From Wyeomyia smithii (taxonomy: Eukaryota > Arthropoda > Insecta > Diptera > Culicidae), in the NCBI RefSeq assembly GCF_029784165.1, contig NC_073696.1:89971310-90035309 (forward strand): 64,000 nt of DNA, written 5' to 3'. The notes beneath the pieces were generated by a model. It did not search any database. It was not told where the DNA came from and saw nothing but the letters and a program-made list of their open reading frames with translations. A program made the position numbers and the translations under genes. Below, piece after piece: positions 46,817-57,013 of the stretch (position 1 is the first letter of the stretch; the number at the start of each line of letters is the position of its first letter).

Positions 46817-49433
46817 GTTTATTTAGTAAGATTCGTACTCAAGTGAAGACCAAAGTACATCTGTATCAAGTACTGGAAATGTTATAACCAGGACAGAAAT
46901 TCACGAAACAGTGAATACGATGACTGGGCTAGTAAAAACTAGGGATGATGCAATTACTTTGGCCAACCAAATTTTTACCGAAAGTAGAGTTGAATGGGCA
47001 ATAGACTCCTTTGAACCCTTCAAGTCACCTGGTAGAGACGGAATCTATCCGGTACTACTACAGAAGGGTAAAACAGTTCTGATGCCCATTCTAACACAAC
47101 TCTTTCAATCCAGCTTAATTCTAGGCTATATTCCGGAAGCGTGGCGACAAGTACGGATTATTTTTATCCCTAAGGCCAACAAAAGGAACAAATCTCTGCC
47201 AAAATCCTTTAGGCCAATTAGCTTATCGTCAGTCGTTCTCAAAACAATTAAAAAAATAATCGGTGAGCACATCAAATCATCATATCTTTCTAAAACTCCT
47301 CTTAGTAAATATCAATTTGCTTACCAGGAGGGGAAATCGTCGGTAACTGCACTCCATACTATAGTTACAAAACTAGAAAAATCTTTTGCTGCAAAAGAAA
47401 TTTCTCTAACGGCGTTCCTTGATATTGAAGGGGCATTTGATAACTCGTCTCATGACTCAATGGCTGCTGCAATGGAGAAACGTGGTTTTGACAATTGCAT
47501 TATTCATTGGATAAGCGAGATGTTATCAAAAAGAGAAATAGCAGCAAGCCTTGGTAGCTCTAATATAAGTGTAACAGCTATAAAAGGGTGCCCACAAGGA
47601 GGGGTGATATCTCCTCTGCTGTGGTCATTAATAGTTGATGATCTTCTAAAAAAATTGATGGAAGAAGGCTTTGAAGTAGTTGGATTTGCTGATGATATTG
47701 TCATTATTGTCCGTGGCAAGTATGATGATATCATCACAGACCGAATGCAAACTGCCTTAAACATTATTTCCTCGTGGTGCGATAGGGAAGGCTTAAATGT
47801 AAATCCTTCAAAAACCACTATCGTCTCATTTACACGTAGAAAAAAGACTAGGCTTAATGATATTATGCTAAAAGGTGAGCTTCTTAAACTCTCAGATAAC
47901 GTCAAATACCTTGGAGTAACTCTTGACAAAAAACTTAACTGGAATACACATCTAGAGCCGGCAATAAAAAAAGCTACAAATACTCTATGGATATGTAATA
48001 AAACTTTTGGTAAACAATGGGGACTCAAACCGAAAATGATCCATTGGATATATTCGGCTATAGTGAGACCAAGAATTACCTATGCTTCACTAGTCTGGTG
48101 GACAAAAACAAGGGAGAAAGGTGCTCAAGATAAGTTGGAAAAACTTCAACGGCTAGCCACTCTCTCAATAACGGGTGCAATGAGAAGCACACCCACCAAG
48201 GCATTGGAAGCTCTACTGTTTATGCTTCCACTGCACCAATTCATACAATTAGAAGCCGAAAAGAGTGCCTTACGGATCAAAAGATCATTAAGGCTCTTTG
48301 AGGGTGATTTAACGGGTCATCTAGGTATTCTAAAAACTATTCGTATCAATCCCCTAGTGATAAACAATGAAGACCGGATGGAGAAAAGATACAATTTTGA
48401 AAGACGATTTCGAATGTTTGAACCTGAGCGTGATGTTTGGGAACGCGGTGGTCCTGATCTCCGCCCAGGATCAATCATTTTCTACACAGATGGTTCAAAA
48501 ATGAACAATCGAGTGGGAGCAGGAGTAACTGGCCCAGGAATAGACCTGTCAGTTCCAATGGGCCAATGGCCAACTGTCTTCCAAGCTGAAGTCCAAGCAA
48601 TACTAGAATGTTCTGAAATATGCCTACGCAGGAAATACAGACACTCAAACATTTGCATGATGTCCGACAGTCAAGCAGCGTTGAAGGCTTTGAAGTCTGC
48701 GACATGCACATCAAAACTAGTTTGGGAGTGTGTTCAATCACTCCAAACACTGGGTTGTAATAATCAAGTAGACTTATACTGGGTTCCTGGTCACTGTGGA
48801 ATAGATGGGAACGAAAGAGCCGATGAATTGGCAAGACTTGGATCGTCTCATCAGTTCATAGGACCAGAACCCTTCTGTGGTCTATCCGCTTGTTCCCTTA
48901 GAATGGAACTAAAAGCATGGGAAACTCTGAAAGTGGTATCCAACTGGAAAAACACCTTCATCGGTAGGCAGTCGAAACGTTTCATCACTCCGAACGTTTC
49001 TATGACTCGTAAAATACTGGATCTTTCAAAAAAAACTGGTTTAATAACAGGGCATTGTCCGAGCCGTTATCATTTGAAGGTTATGAAAAAACTTCAAGAT
49101 GATACATGTCGAGTATGTGGCATGGAAAAAGAAGACTCGGAACATCTGTTATGCCGATGTCCGGCAATTTTTATCAAAAGATATAAGTTCTTCGAGAGAG
49201 GTCTTCTGGAACCCTCTGAAATCTGGAGAACAAATCCCAGTACGGTTGTGCGCTTCATACGAAGTATAATACCGGACTGGACTAATGCTATTGGCCAGAC
49301 TATAACGACCACTTCCAATAGTGATACGTTATCCTGACTAAGCAAAATTAAAAAGGGGGAATATGTCACAAAATATCAAAAAATTGGTCGCAGTGACGAA
49401 AATACCCAACACGGAAAAAAAAAAAGATTCGTA
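46817..49433 (+). mobile_element. 5'-truncated LOA-type LINE with target duplication
   Basis: An 11-bp duplication, AAGATTCGTAC, flanks the insert (46828-46838 and 49423-49433), with an A-rich 3' tail at about 49414-49422. Comparison with copy B of the host repeat confirms the pre-insertion site. The endonuclease half is missing, a normal outcome of incomplete reverse transcription. A 31-bp piece that spans the 5' junction is tandemly repeated (46782-46812 and 46817-46847). Confidence 0.85.
46920..49337 (+). CDS. LOA-type LINE RT-RNase H reading frame, uninterrupted
   Basis: This is an 805-codon frame from the first ATG; the same frame is open from 46830, so it is the 3' part of a longer ORF2. 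RT: ESRVEWAIDSFEPFKSPGRDGI, PEAWRQVRIIFIPK, KSFRPISLSSV, FLDIEGAFDN (motif A Asp), GCPQGGVISPLLW and GFADDIVI (catalytic pair). RNase H: FYTDGSKMNN, FQAEVQAI, MSDSQAALKAL and YWVPGHCGIDGNERADELA, so all the acidic residues and the His are present. It ends with a CRVCGMEKEDSEHLLCRC zinc-knuckle-like block. The endonuclease is absent. The lack of any stop implies a young insertion, or conceivably retained function; youth is the simpler reading. Confidence 0.88.
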   Translation: MTGLVKTRDDAITLANQIFTESRVEWAIDSFEPFKSPGRDGIYPVLLQKGKTVLMPILTQLFQSSLILGYIPEAWRQVRIIFIPKANKRNKSLPKSFRPISLSSVVLKTIKKIIGEHIKSSYLSKTPLSKYQFAYQEGKSSVTALHTIVTKLEKSFAAKEISLTAFLDIEGAFDNSSHDSMAAAMEKRGFDNCIIHWISEMLSKREIAASLGSSNISVTAIKGCPQGGVISPLLWSLIVDDLLKKLMEEGFEVVGFADDIVIIVRGKYDDIITDRMQTALNIISSWCDREGLNVNPSKTTIVSFTRRKKTRLNDIMLKGELLKLSDNVKYLGVTLDKKLNWNTHLEPAIKKATNTLWICNKTFGKQWGLKPKMIHWIYSAIVRPRITYASLVWWTKTREKGAQDKLEKLQRLATLSITGAMRSTPTKALEALLFMLPLHQFIQLEAEKSALRIKRSLRLFEGDLTGHLGILKTIRINPLVINNEDRMEKRYNFERRFRMFEPERDVWERGGPDLRPGSIIFYTDGSKMNNRVGAGVTGPGIDLSVPMGQWPTVFQAEVQAILECSEICLRRKYRHSNICMMSDSQAALKALKSATCTSKLVWECVQSLQTLGCNNQVDLYWVPGHCGIDGNERADELARLGSSHQFIGPEPFCGLSACSLRMELKAWETLKVVSNWKNTFIGRQSKRFITPNVSMTRKILDLSKKTGLITGHCPSRYHLKVMKKLQDDTCRVCGMEKEDSEHLLCRCPAIFIKRYKFFERGLLEPSEIWRTNPSTVVRFIRSIIPDWTNAIGQTITTTSNSDTLS

Positions 49434-50105
49434 CATATTTTCTTTTACATTTCAAAAAAGTTAGATGATATATGATCATTCTAAGCTTTACCATAATAAA
49501 CGTATATTTCCTGTCTTCGTAATACAGCGAATGTAGTTGTAGGAAAATGAAAAAAAAATTGTCAAGCAAAAAAAATGTATTTGTGGATTGCTACGATTTT
49601 TTGCTGGAACTTGTCAATAATTTTGTTTAAAATATTTTCTTCTGTTTGCCAATTGATGAACCTTTGCAAAGGCTTCCATATTATTTTGAAGGTAAGATCC
49701 ATACTATAGATTTGATTTAATTAGAGTTAAATAAGACAAAACCATGAATTATGATAACGTAAGTATTATTGGATTTGGTTTTTGAGGATATAGAGTAAAT
49801 TCTGACTTTGACGCATTACGAGAAGTTCTTTGTGCTTTGTGCCTTGTCAAATACATATTTTTTGCACAAAAAATTCTACAGGCATAATATCGCCAAATAT
49901 AAATGATATTCTTTCGAGTGTTGTTGAATATATTCCAAAAATTGATTTCCAGGGAGGCTGAAAATAAAAATACGTACAGTCGCTGAGCAAACACATTGAT
50001 TCTGTTTGCAGATATTTTGTAACACAAAACCCCCTAATTACAGTGTTTAGTCCCACGTCAACATTTCATACAACCCTAGGGCTGTATACCTTGTAGTATT
50101 TTTTT

Positions 50106-52587
50106 TCGAAATAATACCAGATCTCGACCGACCTTTTTATAGATTTTAAGGGTGTTTGAATTAGGAAAAAAAATATTTTCCCAATTTCATGAAAAATAGG
50201 TTTACGATGGGGGAAATTTCAAAGGTAAAAAAATCAAAACTTTGAGCGCTTTGAGGCAGCTGAAAATTGACCTAGGTCATTATTTTGGGCCAATAAATAG
50301 AATGCATATGGTCGGTTTTTAAAATTCGACATGACCATTTTCACGGCCACCTCAATGATCAGCATCAGTTCCCAACAATGTGTTAGAAGAATAAAATTCT
50401 ATTTGATGATATCACGTCTTTTCTCATTTTCACAGTGAATAGCGATCGCTGTCGGAAACGGCTGTCAACATAGCCTTTTCCGGCCACATAAATAATGAAA
50501 ACGATTCCTATCAGTGCCACCACAAATATAACTGCAGAGGGTAATGAATAACCATTCGCGTAGTCCTGCGTCAATACAGTGGTCAATTAAACGATAAACT
50601 TTTTTCGGAATGCTCATATATAAACGTCAGTTTTGAATGCTCTTCTTTTCCGCATACTGAACCGAATCAATTACATGATATGGTAAACAAATAATTAATT
50701 ATTCGTTACTGAAATGAGACATTACGCACTGCTAAATGTGCAGTATAATGAGATTGCTGAAAAATTCCAAATGTTCAATATAGCGTTTCATCGTTAACGA
50801 TTTGAGCGTGCAAAAATAAAAGTTTACACAATTTTTAAACAGCTACTATCAGAATCATAGGGATGTTCTAAACTTATGTTCGAGAGGGAAAAAATCAAAC
50901 AAATAACAAACTGTTCGGAATTAATCGAGTATTTTTAACGAAAAAACAACACTGTAATGCGTTTCTAACGAATTGCTCAAGAGTAATTTAGCTATTTGAA
51001 TCTAACACACTTTTTTGGCTCCACTAAAGGTTAAGGAGTTTTATCAAATAAATGTTAAACGTGTATATGTTATCCTAGACATTTTGGTGGATGTATAATA
51101 AACACCAATTCACTCGTTCTGGATCTGCATTCATAAATATCACCCTTAAAGCGTGGGTGCTGGTTGCACGTTTCATTTTCAATATCCAGTTGAGCTCAAT
51201 TCAGATAATGCATTATTTCAAGTTCATCACATCTCAATTATAACTGACATAATTTAATATGAGTTTTTATCGCCACACAAGCACGCAAGCAACCGGTTGA
51301 ACGCTTCCTTTCGTTCGCAAACGGACGCTGTCACTGGCAGGGGGAACACAACCGCATCCGATCCGATGGTTATGTTTTATCATCGATAGCACTGAGGATT
51401 TTTTGTTTGTTTCGAAAACAATCTTACACTCGAAACGTTTCACTTGAATCGAATCAAAGCATGCTGAAGGTTGAAAATAAACTGCACACTTCTTTCCTAC
51501 AGAGCAGCGCGACGGCATTCATGTATTCGTACGCAGCGCACAGCACACAACCGTAGGACGTAGGCACATCGATTCCCGACTGTCTATTGTTGTCGTTTCT
51601 GATTACAGTTTTAATTTTCACTCATGTATGTGACGGCTGTCTGCAGCACTATTACCCCGTATCCGTACCGAACACAACCGACAATCGACCAGCTCGGGGC
51701 ACTACTGGATCATGGCAACACGCGACCGATACCGCGACAAGCCACCCGCGAAATGAGGCGCCGTTCCGCGACGAAGCCGCAGCAGACCGCTGCCTGTAGA
51801 GCACCGACGGTTGCGACTGACTGTTGCTGAGCGTTTGCGAAATCGCACTATTCACCACTCCGTCCGACTGACCGGTAAAGCTGACTTGTGGCAATGCTGA
51901 AGAATGAATCCGTGGATGAATGCCGGGTCTGCAAAAAGCGGCATTCAATGCTTACGCGGTTGTGCCACCCTTTCAGCAGCTGACCGAAAATGATGCGCCG
52001 GGTTGATGATGGAAATTCACTCTCGCTCTCTCGCAGTCATGACAGGGCCGATCTATCGGAGAATCGAACGCGAATTGGTCCGACATCGGCCTGACAATTC
52101 TTACTGGGGTACCGCAAGAGTTTTCACTCGGAGAGAAAACGTAGCAAGAGATGAGAAGATGAATGTTTTTCTCTGTTTACGGTCGGCATAACATATGGGA
52201 TTTGGGCAGTGTATTTTCACCTAGTTCCGTTTTCTTTTGCGTTCCGTACCGGTAAGAGAGCAGACATAGACGAGATTCGAGAGCGAGAGGGAACGAGAGA
52301 ACGTATTGAAAGTTCATTTGTAAAGCTTTGTTTTGACAGCAGCGGCGTGAATTTTCGTAATGCGTTTCCTTTGTTTAAGAACGTACGGAACACCATGCAA
52401 CCCCATTGGTCTGGTTGAACAGTCCGGAAGTGGTAATTAACTGTTGAAAGTTTTGAAATTCAGCTGAAAATGCTCTATTCACGTGTCCGGAGTTTAGTTC
52501 CTGAGTTAGTTTTATGTTGGATAGCAAGAAAAACTTTCGATTGAATAAATATTTTCAATTAAAATTCAGAAACATCAAAACAAATTG
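50106..52587. other. Core between inverted repeat copies, possible host sequence
   Basis: No similarity to the flanking repeat is seen. About 51240-52420 is GC-richer, with motifs such as CGCGACGAAGCCGCAG and overlapping short frames on all strands, more like an untranslated or promoter region than a coding exon. A small reverse-strand candidate lies at 50383-50565. Nothing else is recognised. Confidence 0.4.
50383..50565 (-). other. Candidate small exon with one transmembrane segment
   Basis: The reverse-strand frame reads DYANGYSLPSAV followed by about 20 hydrophobic residues (IFVVALIGIVFIIYVAG) and then a basic tail (RFRQRS, KMRKD), ending in TAA at 50383. The layout suits a single-pass membrane peptide. 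There is no ATG in frame, and a stop lies just upstream. An AG at 50566-50567 (CAG, then GAC) could be a splice acceptor. A different frame has an ATG at 50617 and runs 50 codons to 50465, so only one of the two can be real, or neither. I do not recognise the protein. Confidence 0.25.
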
Positions 52588-54560
52588 AAAGTACTACAAG
52601 GTATACAGCCCTAGGGTTGTATGAAATGGTGAAGTGGAACTAAACACTGTAATAAGAAGGATTTTTAGTTGCAAAGGTTACAGAATCTGCAGACAGCAAC
52701 AATTCGTTTGTTCTGTGGTTTAAGTGTTTTTTTTTTATACGCAGCCTCCCCATAAAATTTCTTTTTAGAAATATATTGAACAACACTCAAAAGAACTTCG
52801 ATTACACTTAACGATGTTGTGTAGTGCTTTTTTTGTGCGAACGACATTTATTTAACAAGGTACAAGCGTGTCGTTGTTATTGTAGAAGCAGCAAGAATTT
52901 CTCGCAATGCGTCTGTATCAGAATTAACTCTATTTCCTTATAAACCAAATCCAACAATACATACATTATCATAATACATGATTTTGTCTAATTTAACTCA
53001 GATAAAATTTAATTTATTGCATAAATCTTATTATGGAAATAATTTCGAAGCCGTTACATAGGTTCACTTATAGGAAAACATAAAAAGATATGTCGAACAA
53101 AATAATCAACAAGTTCCAGCGAAAAATTATAACAATCAAAAATTACAAGGAAGTTAATGTTCGAAATGATTAATTTCTGTTTTTTGTTTGACAATTTTTT
53201 TTCATTTGCCAACAATTACATTCACCGTATTACGAAGACAGCTAACATACGTAAGAATATTATTTGTTAAGTTGAAAACAAAAATATATCATCTAACAAT
53301 GTTGAAATGTAAACAAAGATTCTGAATAGATCCTAGTGAATCGAAAATATATTCAGAAGCATTCGCTGGCTCTTAAGCTTCTATAATTTTGTATTATCAG
53401 AAGTCTGCTCTCTCGATCACGATCATTTAGTGAATATCGAGGGTAAAATGCAAAAAAAAATCTTATGACCGTTGCAAAACTGCTCAGTTCTTGTTGAGTA
53501 GTTTTTTTTCTAGGGTAGCCATATTCATGAGATAAACTTTTAATCACTATCAATGCAGCAGCATTGCAGTTTTTCCTTGATTTCACGGATATAGAAGTCG
53601 TGTACCACTGCAATGATAGACGACTAGAGACCAGCGGCGCTCTGCTCCACATAATATGTATACACTAAGGTCGTTTTTTACGCGGGGGATGCGTTCCAAA
53701 TTTGTATGGGCCCGCGTAAAAAACGACTTTTTTTAACTGGCAAATATAACAAAGAAAACTGTCCTAAAACGTTAAAACCTCGTTTGAATATGATAGTGGC
53801 CAATCTAGAGACCAAAATTCGTTATTTTAAATTTTGAGTATTTACACCAAAACTTGTGAATTTTTTTGAAAACTGATATATGATCACATGTGGCCTAAAA
53901 CGGAAAACGTGAATAAAATGAGGTCGATATCTTGTACCGTTTTTGAGTAATAGAGGAAAGCAACCCGCGAAAAAAAACGCGTAAAAAGCGACCTTACTGT
54001 ATTATACTGTACGGTATTATTGCTATTACCAGAAGTTTTCTTTCAAGACATCAGTTTTATTAGGCTCGACAGCAGGTTTAGAAATTGTTCAAGTAAAAGG
54101 TTTGTTTCAAAACCTTTCGAAAGATCTTTACCTTCGAGACTTCAAATTAGTCTAAGCTCATGGAAGCAAACTTTAATTGACCTGTTGGAACGGGGAAACC
54201 CTGTCCATTTTTTTTTGATATTGAAACAGAAAATATCACAGTGAATGGTTGGTGTCCATTTATATCGTCTGTGCTAGGAATGCTCGCGTGTGATTGGTTC
54301 ATTGTTCGCGTAAATTTTCTTGTAATTTTTTATCAATTTTCACCGTTGAGCAGTGAAATAACAATGATGACTAGCGTATTATAAAATTGTTTCACGTTTT
54401 ATCTATCCAACAATATATTGGTTATTGTTATCCATCATGTAGTTATGCTGTTATTATCGTTTGAAATCTGACGTAACATTTGCCAGTTTCGTTTCCTATT
54501 CTACAGAATGCATCCCAGTATAGGAAACAATGACGTAGTCCCACGTCAAAAATGTCAGAC
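52588..54560 (-). repeat. ~2-kb repeat, copy B, inverted
   Basis: This matches copy A in the opposite orientation along its whole length, from GTATACAGCCCTAGGGTTG near 52602 to CCCAGTATAGGAAACAATGACG near 54512 and GTCCCACGTCAAAA near 54539. It lacks the LINE of copy A and carries a small MITE (53668-53994). No coding capacity is recognised. Confidence 0.8.
53668..53994. mobile_element. 327-bp MITE with AGGTCG ends and TA target
   Basis: The left end AGGTCGTTTTTTACGCGGG and the right end CGCGTAAAAAGCGACCT are inverse, flanked by TA (53666-53667, 53995-53996). A second inverse copy of the ACGCGGG block lies just inside the left end (about 53710-53728). It is absent at the same point of copy A, so it inserted after the copies separated. 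Confidence 0.8.
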
Positions 54561-56197
54561 GCTCAGATATAACTGCAACTTGGCTATTCAGATGTTTTTC
54601 AGTAGGTATGTATTTTTTTAAATCGAAGTGCAAAATGTTTCAAATAGTGAATAAAACAGTAGAGTGTAACATTTTCTTTCTTCTATCATGACACATTCAT
54701 GTATTTTTATTAGTTGTACATGTGTATAAATGTGACGGATACTAAAATAATACAGCAAAATAAGTTGATCATGAATGAATTAACGCAGCCTTTTGTACAC
54801 CATGTAAATGAAGTCGACAAAATGAAAATAAAAACCTGCACTCCAAAAGCTCAGCCCAGAAAAAGTGAAGGTTTAAAGCTATTCAACCATTCCTATGCAT
54901 ATTGGTGCCCCTACTTATTACCAAAACGCGCCAACTTACGTGAGAGCTCGCATAGTAATCACTTGCCAGGTTCGTCGCTTCAACATTATGTTTACGAGAA
55001 AACTCATTTAAGTCTCTGAAAAAAAGTTAGTGGCTAAGAATACAAAAATTAACCGGAATGGTTGAAAAGCTTTAATCTTTAATTTTTGTCCAATTTGAGC
55101 TTTTGAAGTGCACCTGTGTTGATCAGATAATTAAGTTTACCTTTTAACTTGTCGCTTAGACGAAGCATTTTCCCTACCAGCTGGAAATTGTCGATCAAAA
55201 GAAGGAGGGTGGTATACAAGACACACCGCATGACGTTAGACTACGGTATTTTTATATTCCATTAAAACATATAGTAGACGGAATTGTAACTCTATGTAGT
55301 ATTTTCAGCAATTTTATCTTACAGTGCATTTCTGAATGCTGAGACGTTAAAGCGTTATAAATAATAATATATACTGAAAGAATCTTTTATATTAGCGCTG
55401 TCATTTCAGAAAAACCTTAGCTCCAGCTTAACATATAACTTCATGTATTTAACAAATCACGTTTATTTTAATAACTTAAAAAAACAAGAACTCAATTACA
55501 GAACAGTCCGCTTTGCCGGTCAACAAACAAATGAGAAATTCAATTCGATGGCATGCGCTTTTATAGGCGACCAATATTTGCCACCACCCGCTTTCTGCTA
55601 CTCCAGAAAGAACCGTCCGCTTTGCCGGTCAACGCACGAATGAGGAAGTCAATTCGATGGCGTACGTATGATACCGGCACAGTTTTGGAATGATGGAATG
55701 ATGGGGTGAATTGTTCGAATAGTACCATATATGTATATCAAGGTTTCGTCAGTTTTTTTGGAAAGAGGGATGAGTTTAGAAGAATAGAGAATGGTAAGGG
55801 AAGTAAAAAAGCATCGGAAACAAAAAGTGACCTCTAGTAACACAACAACAACAGCAAATCGTTTACAAAGTTGTATTCGTTAGTATCGGCTGTGCTTGGG
55901 AAGAGAAGTAGTGATTGGTTGCTTGGTATGATTGAGACAATCGATGTTGTTTACCAATTGTTCAACACACTCGAGCAATAGGGTTTTTTTTCTTATATAA
56001 ATTTAACGGTAAAAGAATTTCTGATCGCTTGATACCAAAACCTCGATATTCTGAGAAGAAATGACTGATATATAAGCGCTCAAAACCTGACCACTTTTCC
56101 CTTGTTGAATTACTAGATTTTCAAATTCAGGCGCCTAACTTCGATATAGACGTTAGTCCAACGTCAAAAGAAAGATTTTAGTTTTCTCACTATTTCC
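54561..56197. other. Gene-less stretch with a short direct repeat
   Basis: No gene is recognised. A 52-bp segment starting GTCCGCTTTGCCGGTCAAC occurs twice at about 55506-55557 and 55615-55666, with about 6 differences. The 101-codon frame at 54714-55019 has no domain. Confidence 0.4.
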
Positions 56198-56378
56198 GTG
56201 AATTTTGGTGCACTTAAGTGCGGAAGTGCGTTAAAAGGTCTCAGAGTAATTGCTCGTCGGATTCGACGCTTCTACGTTGTCCTACGTTCCGGTAAAAAAA
56301 CGCAGAAGCAAAGAACCCGGCGATTTCTCTGCGGCCTTTTGACATTCTTTCGAGCTAGCTACGGGCACCAAAACTCAC
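56198..56378. mobile_element. 181-bp palindromic MITE
   Basis: The ends GTGAATTTTGGTGC and GCACCAAAACTCAC are inverse, and an inner inverted pair (AAAAGGTCTCAGAG...GCTCG and CGATTTCTCTGCGGCCTTTT) continues the stem. One arm-like fragment is also seen at about 37215-37260. No target duplication was settled. Confidence 0.65.
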
Positions 56379-57013
56379 AAAAATATTCAAAAAATTATAA
56401 AAGATGATGATGGTCCCGCCACATACCCCTACAAAGGTTTGAGCTGGACGATTTATCTATAGATAATTAATGTAGTCACATTTAAATCAGTTATACAAAA
56501 AAAAAAACGAACTGATTTTACCTCCAGATATAAACTTCTTCAAAAACTGATTACTTGATTCACATTGGTAAGAATGTGAAGAGCTATAGAGCTACACAAA
56601 ACTAGCACAAGGTTTTCATGACCTTCAGCCAGACTAAACACAACTACTTCATGATTTTTCTCTAAGCATTGTTAAAGAATCCATTTATATCTGAATTCCG
56701 CGCGTGAGGCTAAAACTTATGTAGTCACTTTCTATTATTTTTTTAAAGCTACAACAATATAAAGGAAAAAATCCATCATCACCACCGTGACGAACACAGT
56801 AGTTTTGTTAATTCATTACATATTAAAAAAGATCTAATATAAAATATGAATAAAATTTTACAACACAATCAGATCCGTTCGTAAAAACTTCGTCAGTTAC
56901 ATGCTTCAATAAAACAATAAATAAATAGATAGGTTCCAAAAATAAATAGTTCATCCAAATTAAATCCGTTGTTTAAACTTCGTCAGATAAACTCTCGTCA
57001 TTTTATAAAAGTT
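56379..57013. other. 3' flank or UTR of the reverse-strand LINE
   Basis: This is AT-rich with no gene. The right part is probably the 3' untranslated region of the LINE whose ORF2 ends near 57014. No diagnostic tail was identified; a TGATGATGG-like stretch near 56775 (reverse strand) is one possible end. Confidence 0.4.

Larger units (their letters stand above)
45850..50105 (+). repeat. ~2-kb repeat, copy A, split by a LINE
   Basis: The parts 45850-46838 and 49434-50105 match the inverse of 52588-54560 in order. Shared marks include TACTGGGATG, TAACCAATATGTTGTTGGAT, CTGATGTCTTGAAAGAAAAC, CGTCTATGATTGCAGTGGTA and GTCTTCGTAATAC. The shared end is CAACCCTAGGGCTGTATACC. Both ends carry a GTGGGAC or GTCCCAC motif inward of the limits, suggesting an element with short inverted ends. 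It encodes nothing recognisable apart from the inserted LINE. Confidence 0.8.

Noticed and set aside
47504..48028. 174-codon reverse frame
   Set aside because: It is the antisense shadow of the LOA-type RT frame.
50040..50105. Reading the 45.85-54.56 kb arms as proof of a single giant foldback transposon
   Set aside because: Inner ends also carry GTCCCAC-type terminal motifs, so two separate inverted insertions are at least as likely; kept as an open finding instead.
51267..51948. Reverse frames of 83 and 98 codons in the core
   Set aside because: Low-complexity Ser/Arg-rich by-products of GC-rich DNA on all strands.
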